From an uncultured Sphingomonadaceae bacterium (lineage in GTDB: Bacteria; Pseudomonadota; Alphaproteobacteria; Sphingomonadales; Sphingomonadaceae): a DNA stretch of 64,000 nt. Location of the stretch: assembly GCA_946479505.1 (NCBI GenBank), contig CAMLGC010000006.1, positions 1 to 64,000 of the forward strand, written 5' to 3'. Below the pieces are notes generated by a model. That model was given only the letters and a program-made list of their open reading frames with translations. It searched no databases and was not told where the DNA came from. The position numbers and the translations under genes were made by a program. Shown in pieces: positions 17,233 through 26,975 of the stretch (the stretch's first letter is position 1; each line of letters starts with the position of its first letter).

Positions 17233-18105
17233 ATGAGCGAGTCGATCCGCCCGCGCCGCAGCGCGTTGTTCCTCCCCGCATCGAACGCGCGCGCGATCGA
17301 GAAGGCGCGCGGCCTGGCGTGCGACGTGGTGATCCTCGATCTGGAAGACGCGGTCGCGCCCGAGGCGAAGGTGGAGGCGCGGGCGGCGGCCGTAGCGGCA
17401 GCGCGCGAGGGGTTCGGACATCGCGAAACGGTGGTGCGGGTCAACGCGCTCGACACCGAATGGGGAGCGGACGATCTCGCTACGATCAGGAGTGCCGGCG
17501 TGGACGCGGTGCTGGTGCCCAAGGTGGCGCGGGTCGACGATATTGCGCGCTACGACGAAGCACTGTCGGGCGCGTCCGCGACAACGCGGCTGTGGGCGAT
17601 GGTCGAGACGTGCCGCGCCTTTTCCGAACTTCAGGCGATCGCCGACATGGCGGCGACGACGCGGCTGGCGGGGATGGTGGTGGGGACCAATGATCTCGCG
17701 CTCGAACTGCGCGCGCGACCGGCGGCGGATCGCGCGACCCTGCTGCCCTTCCTTGCGGCGGCGGTGGCGGCGGCGCGCGCGGCGGGGATCGTGGTGCTCG
17801 ACGGCGTGTGCAACGATTTCAGCGATTCGTGCCGGCTCGCCGCCGAATGCGCGCAGGGCCGCGCGCTCGGCTTCGACGGCAAGTCGCTGATCCACCCCGC
17901 GCAGATCGAGGCGGCGAATCGTGCCTTCGCGCCCGAGCCGCACGAGATCGCCAAGGCGCACGCGGTGGTGGCGGCGTTCGCGCAGCCCGATAGTGCGGAC
18001 AAGGGCGCGATCCGGCTCGACGGGCGGATGGTCGAGCGGCTGCATCTGGCCGAGGCCGAACGCCTGCTTGCGCTCGATGCGGCGATTGCCAGGCGTGCGG
18101 ACTGA
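17233..18105 (+). CDS. HpcH/HpaI aldolase/citrate lyase beta-like protein
   Basis: This protein of 290 residues has the CitE-type TIM barrel. Signatures are [39 protein letters not shown] (metal and CoA region), [14 protein letters not shown], the ETCRAF glutamate and the C-terminal [13 protein letters not shown]. Members cleave citryl-, malyl- or methylmalyl-CoA thioesters. Its placement divergent from glutaryl-CoA dehydrogenase suggests acyl-CoA metabolism, but the exact substrate is not readable. It is a single cistron, followed by about 300 bp of regulatory DNA. Confidence 0.88.
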   Translation: MSESIRPRRSALFLPASNARAIEKARGLACDVVILDLEDAVAPEAKVEARAAAVAAAREGFGHRETVVRVNALDTEWGADDLATIRSAGVDAVLVPKVARVDDIARYDEALSGASATTRLWAMVETCRAFSELQAIADMAATTRLAGMVVGTNDLALELRARPAADRATLLPFLAAAVAAARAAGIVVLDGVCNDFSDSCRLAAECAQGRALGFDGKSLIHPAQIEAANRAFAPEPHEIAKAHAVVAAFAQPDSADKGAIRLDGRMVERLHLAEAERLLALDAAIARRAD

Positions 18106-18411
18106 GGCTCCTTTCCACACATTGATCTGTTGCACCAACGCCACATCGCCCGCGCATTGCGCGGCGTGATGCAACCCTATGCAAAAATGTCTTGTGAACG
18201 TTATCAATCTCTGCTTTTGTTAGCGTAACGGGGCGCGACTCAAGCGTGCAGCCGAGGAGGAGGGGATGACGGCACGGAGCGAGGCGCTCCTGATCTAGCG
18301 GCGCACCGAGTCGCCGCCGAAGGTACAAGCAATCGATCGAACAAGGACCGCCCGCCGCGCGCGAGGCGGCGGACGCGAGTTGCATGGTGCGGTTCGCGAG
18401 AGGGGGAAGTT
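18106..18411 (+). promoter_or_regulatory. Intergenic region upstream of the GH3 gene
   Basis: These 306 bp contain no gene. The first third holds an imperfect hairpin (GTTGCA ... TGCAAC enclosing GCGC/GCGC, 18129-18175) without a T-run, possibly a weak terminator for the CitE-like gene. The middle holds a LacI-type operator and an AT-richer promoter-like stretch, and the rest is an untranslated leader of about 190 bp ending in a GGGGGAAG ribosome-binding site. Confidence 0.6.
18193..18206. promoter_or_regulatory. LacI-family operator
   Basis: TGTGAACGTTATCA is a pseudo-palindrome (its reverse is TGATAACGTTCACA) centred on the CG step that LacI-type repressors require. It sits about 200 bp before the GH3 start, next to an AT-rich stretch. 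The likely binder is the LacI regulator encoded about 8.8 kb downstream in the same locus; this pairing is inferred. Confidence 0.6.
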
Positions 18412-20664
18412 GTGTCGGGCACAAAGCCATTTCGGATTGCGATCGCTGCGTTGCTGCTGGGGGCGGCTGTTGCGCCGCTCGCCGCGCAGCAAACGGCGCC
18501 GGCGTCCGCATCGGGCGTCGTCAGCGACGCGCGGGCGCGCGCGGCGGCGATCGTCGGCGAGATGACGCTCGAGGAGAAGCTGCTCCTTGTCCACAGCCTG
18601 TTCCCGCCGCTTACCAAGGCCGATCCGCACGGCGACCTGATCCCGTCTGCGGGGCACGTTCCGCCGATCCCGCGGCTCGGCATCCCGATCGTGCGCGAGA
18701 GCGACGCGAGCCTGGGCGTCGCCAACCAGGTCGAGCAGCGCAAGGGCGATGTTGCGACCGCCCTCCCCTCGGGTCTTGCGACCGCGGCGACCTTCAACCC
18801 CGCGCTTGCTTATGCGGGCGGGGCGATGATCGGCGCAGAGGCGCGCGCCAAAAGGTTCAGCGTGCTGCTCGGCGGGGGCGTCAACCTGACGCGCGATCCG
18901 TGGAACGGGCGCAATTTCGAATATCTGGGCGAGGACCCGCTGCTCGCCGGGCGGATGGCGGGCGCGTCGATCGCAGGCATCCAGTCCAACCGCATCGTCT
19001 CGACCGTCAAGCATTTTGCGCTCAATTCGCAGGAAACCGGGCGGATGGTGCTCGACGCGCGGATCGACGAGGCGGCGTTGCGCGAAAGCGACCTGCTTGC
19101 CTTCGAGATCGCGATCGAGAAGGGCCGGCCCGGCTCGGTGATGTGCGCCTACAACAAGCTGGACGGCGACTGGGCGTGCGAGAACGATTTCCTCCTCAAC
19201 CAGGTGCTCAAGGGCGATTGGGGGTATGACGGCTGGGTGATGTCCGACTGGGGCGGCGTGCATTCGACCGTGAAGGCGGCCAATGCCGGGCTCGACCAGC
19301 AATCGGGGCAGGAGCTCGACCGGAAGATCTATTTCGGCGAACCGCTCGAAGCGGCGGTGAAAAGCGGCAAGGTCTCGATGGCGCGGCTCGACGATATGGT
19401 GACGCGCATCCTGACCGGCATGATCGAAAACGGGCTGCTCGACGCGCCGACGCCCGAGGCGGTGCAGCCGATCGATTACGATGCGCATGCCGAGGTCGCG
19501 CAGCGCGATGCCGAGGCGGGGATCGTGCTGCTCAAGAACGAAGGCGACGTGCTGCCGCTCGCCCAATCCGCCAAGCGGATCGTGCTGATCGGCGGGCATG
19601 CCGATGTCGGGGTGCTCTCGGGCGGGGGATCGAGCCAGGTGCGCTCGGTCGGCGGCGCGCCGGTCGAGATTCCGCTGACCGAAGGCGCGGCCATGTCGTT
19701 CGCGCGGGTGACGTGGCATGCCTCGTCCCCGCTGGAGGCCATCCGCCGAATCGCACCCGATGCAGAGGTGCGCTACGTCGCCGGCACCGACGATGCGGCA
19801 GCGGCGAAGGCCGCGGCGGGGGCAGACGTGGCGATCGTCTTCGCGACGCAGTGGACGACCGAGGCCGAGGACGCGACCAGCCTGTCGCTGCCGCACGATC
19901 AGGACGCGCTGATCGACGCGGTCGCCGCGGCGAATCCCCACACGGTGGTGGTGCTGGAGACGGGCGGGCCGGTGCTGATGCCGTGGCTCGATCGCGTGCC
20001 CGCGGTGGTCGAGGCTTGGTATCCCGGCCAGCGTGGGGGCGAGGCGATTGCGCGCATCCTGTTCGGCGAGGTCAACCCGTCGGGGCACCTGCCGATCACC
20101 TTTCCGGCGTCGGCCTTGCAGGCGCCGCGGCCCGAGCCGGTCGGGCTCGATGTGCTCGCCGATGCGGCCGATGCTGCCGCCAACGCCGCAATCGCTCCCG
20201 ACAAGGCGCCGGTGAGCTTTCCCGTCGAGTATGTCGAGGGCTCGGACGTCGGCTACCGCTGGTACGAGAAGACCGGCCGCACCCCCGCTTTTCCGTTCGG
20301 CTACGGGCTCAGCTACACCGATTTCGCTTATCGCAACCTGCACGTCACCGGCGGCGACCGGCTCGTCGTCAGCGTCGATGTGACCAACACCGGCAAGCGC
20401 GCAGGCGCCGACGTGCCGCAGCTTTACGTAAACCACGGCGACACACCGATGCGGCTCGCCGATTTCCGGCGGGTGCGGCTCGCGCCCGGCGAGACGCAGC
20501 GCGTCACCTTCGTCGCCGAGCCGCGCATCCTTGCCGAATACGACACATCGCTTCCCGGCTGGCGGATCGCCGGCGGCCCCTATCGCGTCGTGGTCGGCCA
20601 CGACGCGGCCGACCGCGCGCTCTCCGCCATCGCAACGATCAACCCACGTACCATGCGTCCCTGA
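18412..20664 (+). CDS. bglX: Glycoside hydrolase family 3 beta-glucosidase, exported
   Basis: This protein of 750 residues has a signal peptide (IAIAALLLGAAVAPLAAQQ) and the full GH3 layout. The TIM barrel carries NLTRDPWNGRNFEYLGEDPLLAG, VKHFALNSQE and the nucleophile Asp279 in GWVMSDWGG. An alpha/beta sandwich (NEGDVLPLAQSAKRIVLIG) and a C-terminal fibronectin III-like domain (VSVDVTNTGKRAGADVPQLYV) follow. It should release glucose from beta-linked oligosaccharides in the periplasm. Translation starts at GTG after GGGGGAAG. It heads a plus-strand locus with a TonB receptor 34 bp downstream. Confidence 0.93.
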   Translation: MSGTKPFRIAIAALLLGAAVAPLAAQQTAPASASGVVSDARARAAAIVGEMTLEEKLLLVHSLFPPLTKADPHGDLIPSAGHVPPIPRLGIPIVRESDASLGVANQVEQRKGDVATALPSGLATAATFNPALAYAGGAMIGAEARAKRFSVLLGGGVNLTRDPWNGRNFEYLGEDPLLAGRMAGASIAGIQSNRIVSTVKHFALNSQETGRMVLDARIDEAALRESDLLAFEIAIEKGRPGSVMCAYNKLDGDWACENDFLLNQVLKGDWGYDGWVMSDWGGVHSTVKAANAGLDQQSGQELDRKIYFGEPLEAAVKSGKVSMARLDDMVTRILTGMIENGLLDAPTPEAVQPIDYDAHAEVAQRDAEAGIVLLKNEGDVLPLAQSAKRIVLIGGHADVGVLSGGGSSQVRSVGGAPVEIPLTEGAAMSFARVTWHASSPLEAIRRIAPDAEVRYVAGTDDAAAAKAAAGADVAIVFATQWTTEAEDATSLSLPHDQDALIDAVAAANPHTVVVLETGGPVLMPWLDRVPAVVEAWYPGQRGGEAIARILFGEVNPSGHLPITFPASALQAPRPEPVGLDVLADAADAAANAAIAPDKAPVSFPVEYVEGSDVGYRWYEKTGRTPAFPFGYGLSYTDFAYRNLHVTGGDRLVVSVDVTNTGKRAGADVPQLYVNHGDTPMRLADFRRVRLAPGETQRVTFVAEPRILAEYDTSLPGWRIAGGPYRVVVGHDAADRALSAIATINPRTMRP

Positions 20665-20698
20665 TTCAACGAGAACAATCGAACCTGAGGAGGAAGAC

Positions 20699-23600
20699 AT
20701 GAACAGCAAGAAGGGGATCGTCGCCGCGCTGATGGCGACCACGGCGTTCGCCAGCCCGGCGTTCGCGCAATCGACCAACCCGGAATCGACCGAAGAAGCG
20801 CCGATCGCGGCGGGCGCGCCGGGTGCCGTCGCGCAGGACGCGCCGCAGGAGATCGTCGTTACCGGCATCCGCGGATCGCAGGAGAAATCGGTCGAGCTGA
20901 AGCGCGAGGCGGTCGCGATCGTCGACGCGATCTCGGCCGAGGACATCGGCAAGCTGCCCGACGTGACGATCGTCGATGCGCTCCAGCGCATCTCGGGCGT
21001 GCAGATCCAGCGCAGCGCGGGCGAGGGCGCGACCGTCAACATCCGCGGCCTGCCGCAGGTGGTGACGCTGCTCAACGGCGAGCAGTACCTCTCGCCGGGC
21101 AATCTCGGCAGCGCGCAGCCCAACTTGAACGACATCCCCGCGCAGCTCATGAACGCGGTCGTCGTCTATAAATCGACCGACCTTAGGAACGCGCTGTCGG
21201 GTATTTCGGGCACGATCGATCTGCGCACGCGGCGCCCGTTCGATCTCGGCGACGGGCTCACCGTCTCGGGCACGGGCGAATATGCGCGCGGCCGCGACAC
21301 CAAGAAGAACGACTACCTGTTCAGCGGGCTCGCAAGCTGGCGCAGGGGCAATTTCGGCGTGCTCGCGTCGGCGGCATACAGCAAGGCCAATCTCGGCAAC
21401 AACTATTCGGGCATTTCGGGCGGCCCGTTCGGCAACAACGATTGGGGCGGCAGCGCCGACAACTGGATCGCGCCGCACGGCTACGACACTTTCCACCGCG
21501 AGGTCGAGCGCGATCGGCTGGGCATTTCGGGCGCGCTCCAATGGGAGATGGACCCGGGCATCACGCTCACCGCAGAGGTGTTCTACACCAAGCTCAAGGA
21601 GCATAACCGCGCCGCGGGCATGAACATCTCGAACCGGTGGAACGGCGTTACCTGGACGACGCCGACCGATTTCGAGACGACCAGCGTGGTCGGCGCGAAC
21701 GGCAATCCCTGGCTCGATGTCGACGAATACGATCTCGATGCCTGGTGGGTGAACTCGTTCAGCGTCAACCGCACGCTCGATTCGCATTCGACCGACGTCA
21801 ATATCGAGCTCGATTTCGACCGCGGCGGCCCGTTCAGCTTCACCTTCCGCGGCATCCACGCCGACGCCGACTATCGGAGTATCAACGGTCAGGTGCAGGC
21901 CGATCTCAGCAACTGGCATTATGCGCCGGGCCGCGATTTCACGCTGTTCCGCGATCCCAACGATCGCACGCGCGGCACCTTCTATCCGGCCGACATCGCG
22001 GCGCTGTATCCGGGCCGCTACACCAACGACGTGGTCGGATCGAACGGTGGGCGCTATGTCGATCCGAACCCGTTCGGCTATGGTGAGGACCCGCAGCTCC
22101 ATATCGATATTTCGGGACGCAACATCGTCTGGAGCGGGTTCGACACGCCGATCTCTGGCGGGCTCGGTGCGGGCCACGGCCTTGCCGACTATATGGCGAA
22201 CAAGGACAGCTACACGATCGCAGCCTATTCGTCCGAGGGCGACCAGCACAACAGCTCGCAGCTCACCGCCTTCCGCTGGGACGGCGCCTATGATTTCGAG
22301 AATTCGGGAGAGGCGCTGGGCGGGTTCCTCAAGCGGATCGACATGGGCGTGCGCGCGAGCAAGCGCCAGACGCAGATCGTGAGCTATCATCTGTTCTCGA
22401 ACTTCTATGCCGGCAACGGCGCGGCCGACCCCAACGGGTGCGCCGCGCAGTGGAAGGCGATCGACGTCGTGATGAACAACCCGCAATGCAGCGCGGGCGA
22501 GATGGTCTCCAACCCGGCCTTCGACCCCACCCAGCCGGTGAGTGCGGCAAATCCGGAAACCATCTTCCAGGGCTATACGGTCAACCGCCCGACCGCGATC
22601 GACGAGCACAATCCGGTCTATTTCCTCGACGATTTCGGATCGGTGACCGAGGGCTTCCCCGGCGTATGGGTGGTCGATCCGCGCGCGTTCGACGACGAGC
22701 TCCAATTCCAGAAGGACGTGTTCGGGAATGCCTTCCCGGTGATCGTACCGGGCAACACCTACGACGTGAACTTCTACGAACGGAGCGCGTATCTGAACGC
22801 CGCGATCGAGGCCGGGGATCTGAGCGGCAATGTCGGCGTGAAGGCGATCCGCACGCGAATTGGCGTGCGGCAGAACCTGACCGGGCCGACGGTGGCCTAT
22901 GGCGACACCAACACCGACATCGGCGACTATTTCGACGGCAATTCCTATTGGGATTTCCTGCCGGCGGTGAACCTCCAATATCAGATCAACTACAATCTGA
23001 AGGTGCGTGCCGCTTTCTCGAAGACGATGATCCCGCTCGATCTCGGCAATTACGGCGGGGGGCTGTCGATCAGCACCGCCGATTCGCCGTGTACGGGCGA
23101 CCGCGACCCGAATGACGCACCATGCGGCATCCGGCAGGTGACGGGCGCGAGCGCGGGCGGCAACCCGCATCTCGATCCGTGGCGGTCGAACAATTACGAC
23201 GTCGCGCTCGAATATTATTTCGGCCGCGCCTCGTTGTTGAACGTCGGCTACTTCCGGTTGGATATCAACAGCTTCGTGACGACCAAGACGGTCAATGACG
23301 GACGGTTCCCCGACGGCGACGGCGTCATTCGCCGGACGGTGCCGTTCACCCGGCCGGTCCAGGGCGAGGGCGGCGCGCTTCAAGGGATCGAGGCCGGCGC
23401 GAAGGTGGCGTTCAGCGATGTGTTGGCGCCGGGCGGTTTCCTTTCGAACTTCGGCTTCGATGCGAACTACACCTATTCGGACAGCTCGCAGCAGAACCGC
23501 AACCTCGAAGGCGAGAAACTGCCCTTCCCCGACAATTCGAAGCATTCGGTCAACTTCGCCTTGTGGTACCAGGGCGAGCACCTTCAGGCGCGCGCCGCCT

Positions 23601-23848
23601 GGAATTTCCGCTCGCCGCGGCTGGCGTCGACCTTCGGCGCTATCCCGATCTACCAGGCCACGTCGCAATATGTGGATCTGAACGTCACCTACAACATCAA
23701 CGACCATTTCGCGCTCTATGCGAACGCGTCGAACGTGTTGGGCGAAATCGAACGCTATTACTTCCAGTTCGATTCGGACCACAAACAATATCATTCCCGA
23801 AACGAGTTCGAGCCGCGCTATTCGGCGGGCCTTCGGGTCAAGTTCTGA
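20699..23848 (+). CDS. TonB-dependent outer-membrane receptor (TIGR01782 type)
   Basis: This outer-membrane active transporter of 1049 residues has a signal peptide (MNSKKGIVAALMATTAFASPAFAQ), a TonB-box-like region followed by EIVVTGIRGSQEKSVELKRE, a plug (IVDAISAEDIGKLPDVTIVDALQRISGVQIQR ... VNIRGLPQVVTLLNGEQ) and a large barrel ending in the expected aromatic residue (LRVKF). The plug wording is that of the Xanthomonas/Caulobacter carbohydrate-receptor group. Position between a GH3 hydrolase and halogenase-like genes suggests uptake of a plant or algal glycoside. GAGGAGG precedes the ATG and a strong terminator follows the stop. Confidence 0.94.
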   Translation: MNSKKGIVAALMATTAFASPAFAQSTNPESTEEAPIAAGAPGAVAQDAPQEIVVTGIRGSQEKSVELKREAVAIVDAISAEDIGKLPDVTIVDALQRISGVQIQRSAGEGATVNIRGLPQVVTLLNGEQYLSPGNLGSAQPNLNDIPAQLMNAVVVYKSTDLRNALSGISGTIDLRTRRPFDLGDGLTVSGTGEYARGRDTKKNDYLFSGLASWRRGNFGVLASAAYSKANLGNNYSGISGGPFGNNDWGGSADNWIAPHGYDTFHREVERDRLGISGALQWEMDPGITLTAEVFYTKLKEHNRAAGMNISNRWNGVTWTTPTDFETTSVVGANGNPWLDVDEYDLDAWWVNSFSVNRTLDSHSTDVNIELDFDRGGPFSFTFRGIHADADYRSINGQVQADLSNWHYAPGRDFTLFRDPNDRTRGTFYPADIAALYPGRYTNDVVGSNGGRYVDPNPFGYGEDPQLHIDISGRNIVWSGFDTPISGGLGAGHGLADYMANKDSYTIAAYSSEGDQHNSSQLTAFRWDGAYDFENSGEALGGFLKRIDMGVRASKRQTQIVSYHLFSNFYAGNGAADPNGCAAQWKAIDVVMNNPQCSAGEMVSNPAFDPTQPVSAANPETIFQGYTVNRPTAIDEHNPVYFLDDFGSVTEGFPGVWVVDPRAFDDELQFQKDVFGNAFPVIVPGNTYDVNFYERSAYLNAAIEAGDLSGNVGVKAIRTRIGVRQNLTGPTVAYGDTNTDIGDYFDGNSYWDFLPAVNLQYQINYNLKVRAAFSKTMIPLDLGNYGGGLSISTADSPCTGDRDPNDAPCGIRQVTGASAGGNPHLDPWRSNNYDVALEYYFGRASLLNVGYFRLDINSFVTTKTVNDGRFPDGDGVIRRTVPFTRPVQGEGGALQGIEAGAKVAFSDVLAPGGFLSNFGFDANYTYSDSSQQNRNLEGEKLPFPDNSKHSVNFALWYQGEHLQARAAWNFRSPRLASTFGAIPIYQATSQYVDLNVTYNINDHFALYANASNVLGEIERYYFQFDSDHKQYHSRNEFEPRYSAGLRVKF

Positions 23849-23864
23849 CGGTCTCCCACTGCCT

Positions 23865-23900
23865 GGCCGGCGGCGTTCGCGTCGCCGGCCGGCTTTTTTT
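23865..23900 (+). terminator. Rho-independent terminator after the TonB receptor gene
   Basis: The stem GGCCGGCG/CGCCGGCC (23865-23872 and 23883-23890) is followed by GGC and seven T residues. It ends the GH3-receptor transcript, so the halogenase genes need their own promoter or read-through. Confidence 0.9.
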
Positions 23901-23951
23901 GCCCGCCCATGTTCGCGCGGCGGGGCCTCTGCTAGTCACCTTCGGAAGATC

Positions 23952-25457
23952 ATGCCTGACGACGATCCCAACCGCATCCGCTCGCTCGTCATCGTCGGCG
24001 GGGGCACGGCCGGCTGGATGGCGGCCGCCGCACTCGCCAAACATTTCCACAAGAGCGGCCTTCAGATCACGCTGATCGAATCGAGCGAGATCGGCACGAT
24101 CGGCGTCGGCGAGGCGACGATCCCCACCCTGCGGCGGTTCTACGCCAAGCTGGGCCTCAGCGACATGGACGTGATGCGCGCGACCAACGCGACCGCAAAG
24201 CTCGGCATCATGTTCGAGAATTGGAAGCGCGAGGGCGAGCGCTTTCTCCATCCGTTCGGCCTCTATGGCCAGGATTACGGCGATGTCGGCTTCCATCACC
24301 TGTGGCTGAAAGCGCGCGCCGCGGGCGATGAGAGGCCGATTTCGGATTATTCGCTCGGCGCCCGGCTCGCGATCGGCGAGCGGATGGCGCTGCCCCAGCC
24401 TAACCCGCCGACGCCGCTCGCGGTCTATGATTGGGCGCTGCACCTCGATGCCGGGCTGTTCGCGCAATATCTGAGGAAATATGCCGAGGCATCGGGCGTC
24501 ACGCGGATCGATGCCAAGGTCGAACATGTCGAGACGGCGGAGGATCGGATTGCGGCGATCCGCCTCGACGACGGACGCCGGATCGAGGGCGATTTCTTCA
24601 TCGACTGCACCGGCTTTCGCGCGCTGCTGATCGGCGAGGCGCTCGGCGTCGGATTCGAGGACTGGAACCAATGGCTGCCGTGCGACGCGGCGATCGCGGT
24701 GCAGAGCGAAAATGCCGCGGGCGATCCGCCGCCCTTTACGCGCGCGATCGCGAAGAAAGCCGGCTGGCAGTGGCGCATTCCGCTGCGCCACCGCGCGGGC
24801 AACGGGCTGGTCTATTCGACCGAGCACTGGTCCGACGACGAGGCGCAGGCGGTGCTGATGGCCGACCTGCCCGGCGCGCCCGTCACCGAGCCGCGGCGCA
24901 TTCCGTTTCGATCAGGGCGGCGGACGCAGGCGTGGAAGGGCAATTGCGTTGCGCTGGGGCTCGCGGCCGGGTTCCTCGAGCCGCTCGAATCGACCAGTAT
25001 CGCGGTGATCGAGACCGCGATCGACCGGCTCAAGGAGCTGTTCCCCGACAGGCGGCTCAACCCCGCGCTCGCCGAGGAGTTCAACGACGCGACCGGGCGC
25101 GAGATGGACCGCGTGCGCGATTTCGTCATCCTGCATTACCATCTCACCCGCCGCGACGACACGGCGTTCTGGCGGCACTGCGCGTCGATGGAGGTGCCGC
25201 CGACGCTCCAGCGCAAGATCGACCTGTGGGATGCGCGCGGCGAGTTCATCCGCTATCGCTGGGAGATGTTTCACCCGGCGAGCTGGCTCGCGATGTACAC
25301 CGGCTTCGACCGCGTGCCCGACGCGACCAATCCGGCGGTCGACGGGGCCGATCCCGACACGATCCGGCAGGCGATGGCGAAGATGCGCGCGAGCGTCGCC
25401 GATACCGTCGCGCGCACGCCGAGCCACGCGCAGTTCCTCGCGGCGATTCCGCGATGA
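23952..25457 (+). CDS. Flavin-dependent tryptophan halogenase-like protein 1
   Basis: This protein of 501 residues has the FAD-binding GGGTAGWMAAAALA motif, the flavin-channel region GVGEATIPTLRRF, the family's active-site lysine in NATAKLGIMFENW, and the WxWxIP motif as WQWRIPL, which blocks monooxygenase activity in true halogenases. It ends with the typical NPAVDG region. Homologues next to TonB receptors in Xanthomonas and Caulobacter sugar loci are common, but none has a known halogenated product. Their role in carbohydrate use is unexplained. It is coupled to the next gene by an ATGA overlap. Confidence 0.9.
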   Translation: MPDDDPNRIRSLVIVGGGTAGWMAAAALAKHFHKSGLQITLIESSEIGTIGVGEATIPTLRRFYAKLGLSDMDVMRATNATAKLGIMFENWKREGERFLHPFGLYGQDYGDVGFHHLWLKARAAGDERPISDYSLGARLAIGERMALPQPNPPTPLAVYDWALHLDAGLFAQYLRKYAEASGVTRIDAKVEHVETAEDRIAAIRLDDGRRIEGDFFIDCTGFRALLIGEALGVGFEDWNQWLPCDAAIAVQSENAAGDPPPFTRAIAKKAGWQWRIPLRHRAGNGLVYSTEHWSDDEAQAVLMADLPGAPVTEPRRIPFRSGRRTQAWKGNCVALGLAAGFLEPLESTSIAVIETAIDRLKELFPDRRLNPALAEEFNDATGREMDRVRDFVILHYHLTRRDDTAFWRHCASMEVPPTLQRKIDLWDARGEFIRYRWEMFHPASWLAMYTGFDRVPDATNPAVDGADPDTIRQAMAKMRASVADTVARTPSHAQFLAAIPR

Positions 25458-26950
25458 CAGCGCCCCGCCCCCTCCAGCGCATCTGCATCGTCGGCGGCGG
25501 GACCGCGGGGTGGATCGCCGCGGCGGTGCTTGCGCACCAATATCGGGGGATCATCGAGGTCGAGCTCGTCGAATCGGACGATATCGGTACCGTCGGCGTC
25601 GGCGAGAGCACGATCCCGCCGTTCCTCCAGTTGCTCAGCGGGCTCGGGATCAGCGAGAGCGAGTTCGTCCAGGCGACGCAGGCGAGCTTCAAGCTGGGCA
25701 TCGGGTTTCAGGACTGGCGCACGATCGGCCACCGCTATTTTCATCCGTTCGGCACGATCGGCCGGCCGACGGAGACAGGCGATTTCTACCAGCTCTGGCT
25801 GCGCGCGGCGGCCAACGGGGGCACGCGGCCGCTTCAGGATTTCGCACCGGCGAGCGTGATGGCGGGGGCGGGCAAGTTCATGCTGCCGTTCAAGGCGCCC
25901 AAGACGCCGATTGCCGGTGCCTCCTACGCGCTCCACGTCGATGCCAAACGCGTCGCGCGATTTCTGCGCGGGTTTGCCGAGGAGCGCGGCGTCACGCGCA
26001 CCGAGGGCATGGTCACTGAGGTCGCGACGCGGCCCGACGGCTTCGTCGAGCGCGTGATCCTCAAAGGCGGCCGCAGCATCGCCGCCGATTTCTTCATCGA
26101 TTGCTCGGGTTTTCGCGCGCTGCTGATCGGGAAGACGCTGGGCGTGGGTTATACCGACTGGTCGCACTGGCTGCTGTGCGACCGCGCGGTCGCCGTGCAG
26201 ACGGAGAATGTCGGACCGCCGCCGCCCTGTACGCTGGCGGTCGCAGAGCCGGCGGGCTGGCGTTGGCGCATCCCGCTCCAGCATCGCACCGGCAACGGCC
26301 ATGTCTATTCGAGCGCGCACATGAGCGAGGACGAGGCGGCCGCGCTGCTGATGGATCAGGTGGTCGGCGCACCCGTCACCGACCCGCTGCCGCTGCGCTT
26401 CACCAGCGGCGTGCGCGATAAGGTGTGGGACAAGAACGTGCTGTCGCTCGGCCTCGCCTCGGGCTTCATCGAGCCGCTCGAATCGACCGCGATCCACCTC
26501 GTCTATCGCGGCATGGAATATTTCTTCCGCTTCCTGCCCGGCACCGACTGTGCGGCCGAGCTGGCGGACGAATATAACCGGCGGATGACCGCGGATTACG
26601 AGGAGATCCGCGATTTCGTCATCCTGCACTATTGCCTGACCGAGCGGCGCGATACCGACTTCTGGCGCGCCTGCGCGGAGATGGAGCTGCCCGAATCGCT
26701 CGCGCGGCGGATCGCGCTTTTTCGGGTGAACGGCACGATCCCCGAGCATGTCGACGAGCTGTTCCGATCGGCGAGCTGGCAGTCGGTGATGGACGGGATG
26801 GGGGTGCGCCCGCGCAGCCATCACCCCGCAATCGACCGCGTCCCCCCCGGCGAGTTCGGTGCGATGGCCGACGCGCTCGCGCATTTCGTGACGTCGCTGC
26901 CCGATCATGCGCAGTTTATCGCTAGGCATTGCCCCGCACCCGCCCCATAG
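25454..26950 (+). CDS. Flavin-dependent tryptophan halogenase-like protein 2
   Basis: This is a second paralogue of 498 residues with the same motifs: GGGTAGWIAAAVLA, GVGESTIPPFLQLL, the lysine in QASFKLGIGFQDW, and WRWRIPL. It differs from the first copy throughout the substrate-facing region (for example FMLPFKAPKTPIAGASYALHVD), so the two are diverged, not a recent duplication. Its start overlaps the stop of copy 1, indicating coupled translation and possibly a complex. The gene ends 25 nt before the LacI regulator. Confidence 0.9.
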   Translation: MTAPRPLQRICIVGGGTAGWIAAAVLAHQYRGIIEVELVESDDIGTVGVGESTIPPFLQLLSGLGISESEFVQATQASFKLGIGFQDWRTIGHRYFHPFGTIGRPTETGDFYQLWLRAAANGGTRPLQDFAPASVMAGAGKFMLPFKAPKTPIAGASYALHVDAKRVARFLRGFAEERGVTRTEGMVTEVATRPDGFVERVILKGGRSIAADFFIDCSGFRALLIGKTLGVGYTDWSHWLLCDRAVAVQTENVGPPPPCTLAVAEPAGWRWRIPLQHRTGNGHVYSSAHMSEDEAAALLMDQVVGAPVTDPLPLRFTSGVRDKVWDKNVLSLGLASGFIEPLESTAIHLVYRGMEYFFRFLPGTDCAAELADEYNRRMTADYEEIRDFVILHYCLTERRDTDFWRACAEMELPESLARRIALFRVNGTIPEHVDELFRSASWQSVMDGMGVRPRSHHPAIDRVPPGEFGAMADALAHFVTSLPDHAQFIARHCPAPAP

Positions 26951-26975
26951 GCGCGCGTGCAGATCAGGAACATCG

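Noticed and set aside
20666..23794. Minus-strand open frame of over 1000 codons opposite the TonB receptor
   Set aside because: It mirrors a complete receptor with signal peptide and C-terminal aromatic residue; the composition is that of a GC-rich shadow.
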